From JSC-12 sp033764965 (GTDB lineage: Bacteria > Cyanobacteriota > Cyanobacteriia > Leptolyngbyales > Leptolyngbyaceae): a stretch of DNA of 64,000 nt. The notes beneath the pieces were generated by a model, which was not told where the DNA came from, ran no database searches, and saw nothing but the letters and a program-made list of their open reading frames with translations. The position numbers and the translations under genes are program-made. Every line of letters begins with the position of its first letter. Position 1 is the stretch's first letter. The stretch covers positions 1-64,000 of the forward strand of contig JANRIN010000312.1 of the NCBI GenBank assembly GCA_033764965.1, given 5' to 3'. Below are positions 1-8,537 of the stretch, in pieces.

Positions 1-90
1 CTAATGTAACAATATTAAGGCTTTATGTCTCCCCACTTAGCGGAACCAGTGCCAAGTTGTCCATTCATGTTGATGAAGTTGAGGTTTTTA

Positions 91-897
91 ATGCTAACCG
101 CTCAACGCTTGCTATTTCGCTTAGACCAGACCCACCTGACATCTCTGGCAGAGTTGCATCAAAGTACTTTTCAATCTGCCAGTCCCTTTCCTCATATCGT
201 GATTGATGATTTTCTGCCGGAATCGATTCTAGATGAAGTTCTCAAAGAGTTTCCCAATCCTAAGGAAATTGAGTGGCAATCATTTAAAAATCCAGCCGAG
301 CGCAAACTGGCATCTTGTGAAGAACAAATGATGGGAGATGCAACAGCATTGTTGCTGCACCAACTAAATTCCTCCACTTTTGTAACCTTCTTAGAAAGCT
401 TAACTGGAATTCAAGGTATCCTGCCTGATCCTCATTTTGAAGGGGGTGGACTGCATCAAATTGAGCGGGGTGGTTATCTAAAAATTCATGTGGATTTTAA
501 CTGGCATAGTCGGTTGAAGCTCGATCGCCGTTTGAACCTAATCCTATTTTTAAATCGCAACTGGCAAGAGGAATACGGGGGGCACCTAGAACTATGGGAT
601 CGAGAGATGACCCATTGCCACAAGCGCATTTTGCCTGTTTTTAATCGGTGCGTCATTTTTAACACCAATGATTACTCCTATCATGGGCACCCCGATCCAT
701 TGACCTGCCCAGAAGGGATGACGCGAAAATCCCTGGCATTGTATTACTACAGCAATGGTCGCCCTGCCCATGAGTTAAAAGAAGGCAAAGGCTATCACTC
801 TACAGTCTTTCGCTCCCGGACAGCGGATGAAGTTGTTTCTACAGAGCCACCAAGCCAAAGTTTGGTCGGAAAAATTTTGACAAAACTGGGTCGCTAA
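91..897 (+). CDS. 2OG-Fe(II) oxygenase family protein
   Basis: The 268-residue product resembles the prolyl-4-hydroxylase-like 2-oxoglutarate/Fe(II) oxygenases, which hydroxylate a protein or small-molecule substrate using a His-x-Asp...His iron site. An HVD motif (within KIHVDFNWH) supplies the first two ligands. A later His in YSYHGHPDP followed by TRKSLALYYY fits the distal His and the 2OG-binding basic residue. The start at 91 is chosen because GAGG lies 6 nt upstream; ATGs at 67 and 73 are in frame but have no such site. It stands alone, convergent with the next gene. The substrate cannot be predicted. Confidence 0.8.
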   Translation: MLTAQRLLFRLDQTHLTSLAELHQSTFQSASPFPHIVIDDFLPESILDEVLKEFPNPKEIEWQSFKNPAERKLASCEEQMMGDATALLLHQLNSSTFVTFLESLTGIQGILPDPHFEGGGLHQIERGGYLKIHVDFNWHSRLKLDRRLNLILFLNRNWQEEYGGHLELWDREMTHCHKRILPVFNRCVIFNTNDYSYHGHPDPLTCPEGMTRKSLALYYYSNGRPAHELKEGKGYHSTVFRSRTADEVVSTEPPSQSLVGKILTKLGR

Positions 898-909
898 ATC
901 CCCAGTTTT

Positions 910-1476
910 TTACTTACCAAGATTGCGCTTCAATTGCTCCAGTTCTTCTTCCGCTTCCCAGCGTTGAAATTGTTTTTCTAGTTGAGCCGCAGATGGAGAA
1001 CTGGGGTTGGGACTGGGTTGATTCCAGCTCGTATCTGAGGCTTGAGTCGATGGGCGGGTGGCTTGAGCTTGAGAGACTTGTGCCTGTACTTCTTTGCGGC
1101 GTTGTTGAATTTTTTGCTGTAACTCCTGGGTTTGCTGAATACGTTCCTTCAGCATTTCCATCTGTCCCCATTTTTGATTGCCCTGACGCAGCAAGGAGGC
1201 TTCATACTCCTGAGCGGGCTGGGCGAGATCAAGCCGTCCTTTTGCCTGGGCTTTTTCAATCCGAGCGTGCCAGACTTGAATATCCTGGGCGATCGCTAAA
1301 ATCTCATCCTGCAACTGGCGTTCATTCATCTTTAACTCGGTCATCAGCTTGAGGGTTTCTTCCTCTTGCTCCCGCAGCTTTTCTTCGATCGCCATCAATT
1401 CCAAATGGGGATTAGCCCGCAGATATTCATCCAGCCGATCCTCCAGAAACTTGCTGAAGTCGTCAAAAATCCCCAT
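910..1476 (-). CDS. TIGR04376-type cyanobacterial coiled-coil protein
   Basis: The 188-residue product opens with MGIFDDFSKFLEDRLDEYL and NPHLELMAIEEKLREQEEE, which I recall as the hallmark of the cyanobacterial TIGR04376 family of unknown function. Residues about 30-130 are heptad-rich and highly charged (Glu, Gln, Lys, Arg), predicting a long coiled coil. A Ser/Pro/Gln-rich linker follows, then a short helical tail. No signal peptide or membrane helix is visible, so it is probably cytosolic or peripheral. The ATG start lies about 26 nt beyond the stop of the upstream same-strand gene, suggesting cotranscription. Confidence 0.75.
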   Translation of the reverse strand: MGIFDDFSKFLEDRLDEYLRANPHLELMAIEEKLREQEEETLKLMTELKMNERQLQDEILAIAQDIQVWHARIEKAQAKGRLDLAQPAQEYEASLLRQGNQKWGQMEMLKERIQQTQELQQKIQQRRKEVQAQVSQAQATRPSTQASDTSWNQPSPNPSSPSAAQLEKQFQRWEAEEELEQLKRNLGK

Positions 1477-1502
1477 GATGCCTCGCTCCCAACTGCCAAT
1501 CC

Positions 1503-2606
1503 CTAAAAATTATTGCCAACAAACAGCGATCGCACGTCTCCATTGCGGCGGATGATTGCCTGGTTTTTCGTCACTTCCACCAGTGTCCAGCCAGAAGAGC
1601 CGATACTTTCCCCCATTTCGTAGCGTTGTGTAATCCCATTGATTTCAAACAAAGCCACCGAATTATTCCCTTGATCTAACACACCCACCAATTTACGGCT
1701 AACTCCTGTGGGTGTCGATGCTGCCACTCCGGGCGATCCTTTAGTTGATCCAGGAACACCTGGCTTCGGCACATTTGGTAAAGGCGAGACGGGAGTTCCC
1801 GGCGGGTAGAGGTTGGGCGGCAACTGATACACCGGAACATAAACTCGTCCTGATCCCGTTGCTGGTTGATTGGATACCGGGGCGGGGATGCCCGTTTTCG
1901 GAATCACCACAGTTGGCATTCCAGCATGGCTGGCGGCGTTGGTTGCAGTTGCTCCAGTGGCGATCGCGGATTGGTCTTGCTGTTGGATATTTTGCAGAGA
2001 CTTTTGAAGATAGGCAGCAAAGTGTTGATTGCCAACTGAATCGGCTGAGGCAGAGTCGGGGGTGGGGGGGACGATCGCGCTGGGTTGGCGCTGTCTGCCA
2101 TCTTGATACAACCACCACAGTCCTAAAGCGGTTCCAACCGAGAGGCAACTGATTGCCATTAAAAGGTAGTTGATTTTTTTGGGGGTAGATGGCGGCGCAG
2201 TAGTGAGGATATCTGCATCAGGCATCAGGGCATCGGGCAGGGGGGTAGCCAAACTATGCTCGTTGAATGCGCTCAACGATCGCAACTCTAAATTTGCTAA
2301 CCGTGGGACCAGGGGCATTCCTGGTTGAGATGGTTCTTGCACTTCGGTTTCAGGAAAAGGTTGCAATCCTCCCGCGGTAGCGGTTTCTGCTGTGGCGATC
2401 GGGGTTTGGGCGATTGGTTCTGCCAGGTTGGATGGCTTCACATCCAGGAGTTGTTCAACGTCCTGGAATAAATCGTCCATTAACCGTTCTGCGTAGGTAT
2501 TGGCAGAAAACTGCTGCGCTTCTGGCGATCGGGTCGGCGGGGAGGGATTCGTCTCCTCAGCCGTGGAGGCGGAAAGGACGGAATCGGTACTGGTGTCCTG
2601 GAGCAT
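1503..2606 (-). CDS. membrane-anchored protein with PilP/GspC-like C-terminal domain
   Basis: The 367-residue product has an acidic N-terminal half, one membrane helix in its middle (YLLMAISCLSVGTALGLWWL), a Pro/Ser/Ala-rich linker, and a compact C-terminal domain of about 60 residues (LVGVLDQGNNSVALFEINGI ... QAIIRRNGDVRSLFVGNNF). That last domain resembles the small beta-rich fold of PilP/GspC proteins that link inner-membrane and outer-membrane parts of pilus or secretion machines. The resemblance is by pattern only. The ATG at 2606 is preferred to an in-frame TTG at 2624. Function is unknown; single-pass topology with the C-terminus outside is inferred. Confidence 0.65.
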   Translation of the reverse strand: MLQDTSTDSVLSASTAEETNPSPPTRSPEAQQFSANTYAERLMDDLFQDVEQLLDVKPSNLAEPIAQTPIATAETATAGGLQPFPETEVQEPSQPGMPLVPRLANLELRSLSAFNEHSLATPLPDALMPDADILTTAPPSTPKKINYLLMAISCLSVGTALGLWWLYQDGRQRQPSAIVPPTPDSASADSVGNQHFAAYLQKSLQNIQQQDQSAIATGATATNAASHAGMPTVVIPKTGIPAPVSNQPATGSGRVYVPVYQLPPNLYPPGTPVSPLPNVPKPGVPGSTKGSPGVAASTPTGVSRKLVGVLDQGNNSVALFEINGITQRYEMGESIGSSGWTLVEVTKNQAIIRRNGDVRSLFVGNNF

Positions 2607-2842
2607 AGGGCAATCTAGGGGCAAAGGTTCAATAGCACGACAGCAGTATAGAAGATGAATTCAATTTGGGAGCAATTTTTTGGGTTGAAGAAGGCTGGAA
2701 TGGAACAACTTCGGTAGATGCGCTGCAACTGCTGCGGTGCAGAATGCTCCAATGTACCAAAGGGATCTCAAATCGCGTACATTTTCTGCAAAAGTTCACA
2801 TCACCGCCCTAAGATTGGAGCAACAAGGGAACTTAACCAGCC

Positions 2843-3615
2843 ATGCAGCCCCAATTTCCAGGAATAAATCCCTATCTCGAAAATCCTGCCCTATGGACAG
2901 AGGTTCATTTTGGATTGATTGCAGTGCTGGCACGATCGTTCAACCCCCAAATCACACCTAAATATCAAGCCGCTGTAGAAAAAAGGGTTTATGCAGATGC
3001 CCTACTGATTAGCATTCCTGATGTCACGGTCTTTCAACCGGGAGGAGAAAACAGCTTACCTGAAACAAGCCAGTCTAGGGTTGCGACTGAAACCCTACCG
3101 AAACCTATAACGGTCAATGTTCCGATGTTTGAAGAGGTGCAGGAGCCATACCTGGAAATTCGAGAGGTTGGTCGTCGTCGGGTTGTGACTGTTCTGGAAG
3201 TGCTATCGCCTAACAATAAGCGCTCTGGGGAAGGTCGGGTGCAGTACGATAGCAAGCGCCAAAAAATTCTCAACAGTTCTACCCATCTGGTGGAAATTGA
3301 CTTGCTGCGATCGGGGGAACCCAAACTCGTTGCGGGTGGCATTTCGTCCAATTACCGGATTTTGATCCGCCGCAGTCCATCTCGTCCTGCGGCGGATCTT
3401 TATGCCTTCCATTTGCGTGAGAGATCCCACGCTTCACTTTACCGCTACAGGCGAACGGCGTGGAACCCATCATGGATTTGAATTGGGCACTGGCTCAAGT
3501 GTACGAAGAGGCAGCACTGGAGTTCGCGATCGACTACGCCCAGCCACCCGTTCCCCCCATCAACCCAGCAGATTTTGAATGGATTCAAGGGCTACCGTCC
3601 GGCGATCGTGTCTGA
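2843..3615 (+). pseudogene. DUF4058 family gene with a frameshift near 3420
   Basis: The opening MQPQFPGINPYLENPALW is the typical DUF4058 start, and the frame follows the family (VEKRVYADALLISIPDVTV, VVTVLEVLSPNNK) up to LYAFHLRE. After about 3420 the original frame gives an unrelated tail and stops at 3481. The -1 frame continues the family with IPRFTLPLQANGVEPIMDLN and WALAQVYEEAALEFAIDYAQ and ends at TGA 3613-3615. Loss of one G in CGTGAG(G)AGATCC would restore a single reading frame. There is no obvious slippery heptamer, so mutation or sequencing error is likelier than programmed shifting. DUF4058 proteins are common in cyanobacteria and their function is unknown. Confidence 0.8.
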
Positions 3616-4182
3616 AACCAGACCATAATCGACGGTTAGAGTTTTGACGCGGTAGGTGTTCACAAAGTCAGCAACACTATCAATACCTGACTGACTCAAC
3701 ACGCCCAGGCACCCAATTGTGCCCGAACCTCCCTCAAGATGGCGATCGGCATCGCGATGAATCCCAATGCCGCTACGAGCCGTGGAAAACAAAGGAGTAA
3801 TGGGGATGAAGGTGTCGCCCATCGCATAGGGCAACCCTCCATTGCGATCGACCGCTCCCACGCGGTACACTCCTTGAGGCAGGGGTTCGCGTGACCCCGC
3901 TTTCGAGTCTCGTCCCAAGCGAAACCGCTGCACACCGGGCTTACCAGATACTGCTTGTATCCGTTGCACTAACTTGCCATCTACGAACAAATCTAAGTGC
4001 AGAACACGTTCTCCAGTTGAGGTGAATTTGGTGGTTGGGGTGAGGCGCATTGTCGCTGCTTTCGGGGCAACCCAACCGACTTTGGGCGAGATGGGGGTTT
4101 GGGCATAGGTCGCTGTCATTCCAGCATTTATAGCGGTCAAGATTGCCAAAACAGACGCGATCGCAACAGATTTCCGTTTCAT
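3592..4182 (-). CDS. L,D-transpeptidase-like (ErfK/YbiS) exported protein
   Basis: The 196-residue product has a signal peptide (MKRKSVAIASVLAILTAINA, cleaved near TYAQ). The YkuD-type signature GIHRDADRHLEGG ... SGTIGCLGV provides the conserved His and the catalytic Cys. L,D-transpeptidases crosslink or modify peptidoglycan stem peptides in the periplasm. The usual Arg/Gly after the catalytic Cys is represented by LGV, so catalysis is likely but not certain. The 3' end overlaps the out-of-frame 3' end of the convergent DUF4058 gene by 24 bp. Confidence 0.8.
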   Translation of the reverse strand: MKRKSVAIASVLAILTAINAGMTATYAQTPISPKVGWVAPKAATMRLTPTTKFTSTGERVLHLDLFVDGKLVQRIQAVSGKPGVQRFRLGRDSKAGSREPLPQGVYRVGAVDRNGGLPYAMGDTFIPITPLFSTARSGIGIHRDADRHLEGGSGTIGCLGVLSQSGIDSVADFVNTYRVKTLTVDYGLVSDTIAGR

Positions 4183-4562
4183 TCCTCGAAAAACTCCATG
4201 AAAGTATAGCTTTGGTCAGAACGCTTAAGACAAGGAAAAGCTGCAAAGCCAATGCTGGATAGGCGTTCTGGCTTGCCGTCACCACGTCACATCAGATCGC
4301 ACAGGGCTACGGCAATATCCACCTGAACAGGTCAGGCAGGGGTTAACAGTATTGAGTGGTAGGTCAGTTTGTCCGGGTTTTCATCCCGCCGGATGCCCCG
4401 ATCGCTGTTGCCTTAGCGCAACAAACCCTGATTTGCTAAAACTTGCGGTTGTTGAGATGAACATTGCTGTTCTTAAGCAACCGTGATGGTAACTACATCA
4501 GCCCAGGATTCGTTTCCGCAGATTGTCGAACAGCGAACCCCCGGTACTGTAAAGTTGACGGT
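4183..4562. other. intergenic region between divergent genes
   Basis: This 380-bp space lies between the divergent L,D-transpeptidase and HEAT-repeat genes and must hold both promoters. The reading frame of the HEAT protein stays open back to about 4464, but that stretch does not resemble the family and is read as leader. I see no convincing hairpin terminator, repeat or RNA gene here. Confidence 0.5.
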
Positions 4563-5315
4563 ATGTATGACGAAGATGATGAGCTAACCCTATTCAGCGA
4601 CGACGACCTGGAAAGCCCTCTGGATAAGTTGGATCCCGTAGATGATCCAGCCGATAAGCCGAATCCGGAGGCGATGTTGGCATTGCTGGAGTCAGCCGAC
4701 ACAAATCAACGAATGCTGGCAGCTAGGGCTTTTTGTGAGTTGCAAGACGATCGAGCAATTCCCCATCTGATTCGCCTGCTCAAAGATGGGTGCCCTCTGG
4801 TGCGAGTTAGTGCGGCGTATGGACTGGGTCGCAACCCCAGCCAGGATGCGGTGGAAGCTTTAATTCAGCAATACACTAGCGATTGGAATGGTTATGTTCG
4901 TAAAGGCGTGGTGTGGGCATTGGGAAATTGCCGCGATCGTCGCAGTTTAGCCACCCTGCTTGATGCCCTGAAAACAGATATTTCTGCGGTGCGGCTTTGG
5001 GCAGCGAGTTCCCTGGCGCAAATGGCATCGGTTGGGTACGAGTCTGTGATTGCCGCGATTCCACCCTTAATTGAAGCGATGCGAAAAGATCCGGTGTCCG
5101 CTGTCCGGAGTAATTGTGCCTGGTCGGTTGGGTTACTTTGCCGCGAGTTGCCCTCCAATGTGGTGTACGCTACTGCGATCGATGCGCTGCTGGAGACGAT
5201 CGTGGAAGACGAGGATTTAGGCGTGCGGGAAGATGCTAGAGGGGCATTGCTGCGGGTCGGCGATCCGCGAGGGCTACAACTGATCGAGGATCTGGAACAG
5301 GAAGGGTTTTTGTAG
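4563..5315 (+). CDS. HEAT-repeat (PBS-lyase-like) protein
   Basis: The 250-residue product has an acidic N-terminus (MYDEDDELTLFSDDDLESPL) followed by five to six HEAT-like helical repeats, for example AARAFCELQDDRAIPHLIRL and SAAYGLGRNPSQDAVEALIQ. Such proteins are frequent in cyanobacteria; some are phycobilin lyases or phycobilisome-degradation factors, but most are scaffolds of unknown role. No lyase partner or phycobiliprotein gene is nearby, so no lyase function is assigned. The ATG at 4563 gives the acidic N-terminus I associate with the family; the frame is open further upstream. Confidence 0.75.
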   Translation: MYDEDDELTLFSDDDLESPLDKLDPVDDPADKPNPEAMLALLESADTNQRMLAARAFCELQDDRAIPHLIRLLKDGCPLVRVSAAYGLGRNPSQDAVEALIQQYTSDWNGYVRKGVVWALGNCRDRRSLATLLDALKTDISAVRLWAASSLAQMASVGYESVIAAIPPLIEAMRKDPVSAVRSNCAWSVGLLCRELPSNVVYATAIDALLETIVEDEDLGVREDARGALLRVGDPRGLQLIEDLEQEGFL

Positions 5316-5438
5316 CTGGCACTGATGAGTGAACTTGCAGTAAATGATACCCGTCTAAAGCTACGGTTTGCAGTCCGATGACTTGAAGGGATGAGTATAA
5401 TCTCTGATGGTTAGTTGCATCGCAATAGGGTTGAATTC

Positions 5439-6203
5439 ATGGCTCGCTCCTCTCGTTCTGCTCGTGTAATTGGTGCCTGGGTTGATGTTTTGGCGATCGC
5501 TGCCTGGGGAATTTTATTCCTCAACTATTGGCTGACAGGCAAGCTGTATTTGCTGATTCATCCCAACTATATGGGGTTGACGGTTGCCGCTGGAGTCAGT
5601 CTGCTGTTTCTGGCAGGATGGCGTGCCCTGGCGATCGTTCGTCGCTCCAAACGGCGCACCTCCAACAACGATGTTCCCCACATGACGCTTTTGCCCACAG
5701 GCTGGAGTAGCACTCTGCTGTTAGCAACGGCAATTCTGGGTTTACTGATCACGCCACGAGCGTTTGCCAGCCAAACGGCAATTCAACGAGGCGTAAAGGA
5801 CGGTCCAACCCTAACGCGGGTTAAACCTCAAGCCTTTCGAGCCTCCTCCAATTCAGAAGACAAATCCATTATTGATTGGGTCAGGACGCTCACCGTTTAT
5901 CCAGAACCAGATGCTTACACAGGACAAAAAGCCAAAGTGCAGGGCTTTGTGATTCATCCCAACGATATGCCCAGCCAGTACTTTTTAATTTCCCGCTTCA
6001 TTTTGACCTGCTGCGCGGCGGATGCTTACCCAGTCAGTCTTGCAGTCAAGTTGCCAGAGTCACGGGACAAATATAAACCGGATACCTGGCTGGAGGTGGA
6101 AGGAAAAATGATCACGGAAACCCTGGCGGGCAAGCGCTTACTCGTGATTCAGGCAGCGGCAATTAAGCCGATCGAGGAACCCAAAAATCCTTACGACTAT
6201 TAA
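5439..6203 (+). CDS. TIGR03943 family membrane protein
   Basis: The 254-residue product has two N-terminal membrane helices (DVLAIAAWGILFLNYWLTGK and GLTVAAGVSLLFLAGWRALA), a third hydrophobic segment, and a soluble C-terminal domain with FILTCCAADAYPV and PDTWLEVEGKM. This matches the TIGR03943 family, usually annotated as a putative permease-associated two-gene partner. The adjacent Cys pair in TCCAADA is a conserved family feature as I recall it. The usual permease partner is not next to it here. The ATG at 5439 is preferred; the frame is open from 5415. Confidence 0.8.
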   Translation: MARSSRSARVIGAWVDVLAIAAWGILFLNYWLTGKLYLLIHPNYMGLTVAAGVSLLFLAGWRALAIVRRSKRRTSNNDVPHMTLLPTGWSSTLLLATAILGLLITPRAFASQTAIQRGVKDGPTLTRVKPQAFRASSNSEDKSIIDWVRTLTVYPEPDAYTGQKAKVQGFVIHPNDMPSQYFLISRFILTCCAADAYPVSLAVKLPESRDKYKPDTWLEVEGKMITETLAGKRLLVIQAAAIKPIEEPKNPYDY

Positions 6204-6429
6204 GTTCGCTCAGTTGGGTGAATCTTTCAGACCAACCTTCACGCCAGAATCAAAACGTTTGAACCTCATTTGTTCAGTATGCTTTTAGAGACAGTTTGAA
6301 GCGCAGCTTTCATTCTCAAGACAGAGGATAATCATTTTGCAAATCAAACTGTAACCCGCTATTCTGCTAGAGGTTATTTCCCCAAGGCATTCAGCGGAGA
6401 ATATGTTGTCAGAGGAGTGGTAGGTACGC

Positions 6430-8472
6430 ATGAGACTGTCTCACCAGTTTATTGGTCTTAGTATCGGAGTATTTGTGGCGTTGGGACAGGCAACCCCTAG
6501 CATGGCTCAACCGAATCAGGAAACGAATCAGGAAACGAATCAGGAAACAACGCCAGAGCAGGAAAGTTCTTCTAAGGTTCAATCGGCTCAAACTGAATCT
6601 CCCCAAGCAGAAGCACCTAAAGCAACACAAGCTCCTGACGCAGAAATATCAGAACTTCAATCCGCCCAAACCAAAGTATCGGAACCCAATACAATCCCTG
6701 AGAAGCCATCCACAGCGGTAGCGCCGTCCCAGGCAGCGGACGTGCCTGAAGCAGAACCTGCTAAACCAACTGCGATCGCCCCTTCAACTGCCAAACCTGG
6801 CTTGATCAAACCTTCCAGCAAAGCAAAACCGGGTCGTGCCAAACCCGCCCCCAAGCCAATTTTGGCAAAACCGATTAATCTGAAGGATTTCAAAAAAGCC
6901 CAGAATCCTCCTGCTACCCCTCCAGTCGCTCCCTTCACTCCGGGCAGTGAAGCTCCCCCTCCTGCCACTCCTGCGAGTAGCACCTCTACTCCCACCACTC
7001 CAGCTTCATTGGATGGCATCACCACTTCACAACCGATCGGTCCCGCGAAGCAAGGAGCCGCACCCGATTACCTCAACTCCAACCCCAATCCGCTCACAAT
7101 TCCCACTCGTCCTGAAGATGTGCGATTACGCGGAATTCAACCGATTACGCTGCAACAGGCACTAGAACTCGCCAAGCGCAACAATCGAGACTTACAAGTT
7201 TCCGTCCTGCAATTGGAACGCAGCCGTGCGGCCCTGCGGGAAGCCGAAGCCGCCCTTTACCCAACCCTGGGAACGCAAGCCACCATTACCCAGAGCCAAT
7301 CGGCATCGGGGCAGCTTTCGGAGGAAGGCGCAAACCAGGCACAGCAGGCACTCCCCAGAAGTTTACGCAGCGGCAATGATAGCGATCGCGACAACTTGTC
7401 CCTGAATGGAGCGGTTAACTTAAGCTACGACGTGTTCACCTCAGGACGACGACCCGCGCAGATTCGCGCCGCACGCCAGCAAGCTCGCTCAGACCAGCTT
7501 CAGGTCGAAATCACTGAGCAACAAATTCGCCTGGATGTGTCGAATGCGTACTATAACCTCCAGGAAGCGGATGAAGCGGTGCGAATTCAACAGTCAGCCG
7601 TGCGAAATGCTGAGGCAAGCTTGCGAGATACCCAGGCGCTAGAACGGGCAGGCTTGGGAACTCGATTTGATGTGCTACGGGCGCAGGTGCAGCTTGCCAA
7701 CACGCAACAGGATCTCACCAACGCCCTGGCAACCCAACGCACCCGTCGCCGAGAATTAGTGCAAATTCTGGCAGTTCCCGTTTACATTGACCTGGCAGCA
7801 GCCGATCCGGTGGCAATTGCTGGGAGTTGGAACTTGACCCTACCGCAGACGATCGTCCTGGCAGTGAAAAATCGGGCGGAACTGGAACAACAACTGGCAC
7901 AGCGAGAACTGGCAGAGCAGCAACGCAAAGCAGCCCTGGCAACGCTTGGACCAACGGTGACGTTACAAGTTCAATACAATGTGTTGAACAACTTGCGGGA
8001 TACGTTGGGATTTGGTGATGGTTACAGTGTTTCCGCCGGAGTGAACTGGAACTTTTTTGACGGCGGAGCTGCCAGGGCACAAGCAAACCAGCAGGAAGCC
8101 AACAAGTCGATCGCGGAAGTTCGCTTTGCCCAAGCTCGTGAAAATGTGCAACTTCAAGTTGAAACCGCATTTTCTGATTTGCAAGCTACATTTTTAAACA
8201 TTGGCACCAACCGTCAGGCAGTTGCCCAGGCGCGAGAAGCGCTGCGATTGGCTAGATTGCGATTTCAGGCGGGAGTTGGCACCCAAACCGAGGTGATTAA
8301 TGCAGAAAATGACCTGACTAGAGCCGAAGGTAATTTAGTAACTGCCATCATTGGCTACAACCGTTCGCTTGCATCATTGCAGCGAGCCGTCACCAACCTG
8401 CCCATTCCCACCGGATCGACAACTCCCTCGTTGCCAGGTCCAGCGCCAACGCTTCCCCCGGTGCAGCTATAA
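6430..8472 (+). CDS. TolC-family outer membrane efflux protein
   Basis: The 680-residue product has a signal peptide ending near PSMA (residues 1-26), then an unusually long Pro/Ala/Lys/Thr-rich region (about residues 28-225). The TolC helical-hairpin body follows, starting at ITLQQALELAKRNNRDLQ and containing NAYYNLQEADEAVRIQQ and FRAGVGTQTE-like motifs to about residue 650. TolC proteins form the outer-membrane and periplasmic channel for type I secretion and drug efflux. No inner-membrane pump or adaptor gene is adjacent. The low-complexity N-terminal region holds a triple NQET repeat. Confidence 0.88.
   Translation: MRLSHQFIGLSIGVFVALGQATPSMAQPNQETNQETNQETTPEQESSSKVQSAQTESPQAEAPKATQAPDAEISELQSAQTKVSEPNTIPEKPSTAVAPSQAADVPEAEPAKPTAIAPSTAKPGLIKPSSKAKPGRAKPAPKPILAKPINLKDFKKAQNPPATPPVAPFTPGSEAPPPATPASSTSTPTTPASLDGITTSQPIGPAKQGAAPDYLNSNPNPLTIPTRPEDVRLRGIQPITLQQALELAKRNNRDLQVSVLQLERSRAALREAEAALYPTLGTQATITQSQSASGQLSEEGANQAQQALPRSLRSGNDSDRDNLSLNGAVNLSYDVFTSGRRPAQIRAARQQARSDQLQVEITEQQIRLDVSNAYYNLQEADEAVRIQQSAVRNAEASLRDTQALERAGLGTRFDVLRAQVQLANTQQDLTNALATQRTRRRELVQILAVPVYIDLAAADPVAIAGSWNLTLPQTIVLAVKNRAELEQQLAQRELAEQQRKAALATLGPTVTLQVQYNVLNNLRDTLGFGDGYSVSAGVNWNFFDGGAARAQANQQEANKSIAEVRFAQARENVQLQVETAFSDLQATFLNIGTNRQAVAQAREALRLARLRFQAGVGTQTEVINAENDLTRAEGNLVTAIIGYNRSLASLQRAVTNLPIPTGSTTPSLPGPAPTLPPVQL
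6514..6549 (+). repeat. three tandem 12-bp repeats inside the TolC-like gene
   Basis: The unit AATCAGGAAACG occurs three times in a row, the last copy ending in A instead of G, and encodes NQET-NQET-NQET right after the predicted signal-peptide cleavage site. A multiple of 3 bp means copy-number change would keep the reading frame. Confidence 0.9.
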
Positions 8473-8537
8473 GAGATTGTGCCCGTCCGTGGGTTGTTTC
8501 CGTCCTCGTTTACCAGTTTCCATCCCTAAATCTCGCC

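Noticed and set aside
1745..2148. Overlapping open frames on both strands inside the PilP-like gene
   Set aside because: The region has Pro/Ala-rich codon use that leaves frames open; neither product is protein-like and the minus-strand membrane protein is coherent.
6657..7025. Minus-strand open frame inside the TolC-like gene
   Set aside because: It is a Gly/Val/Ala-rich shadow of the Pro/Ala/Thr-rich linker of the TolC protein.
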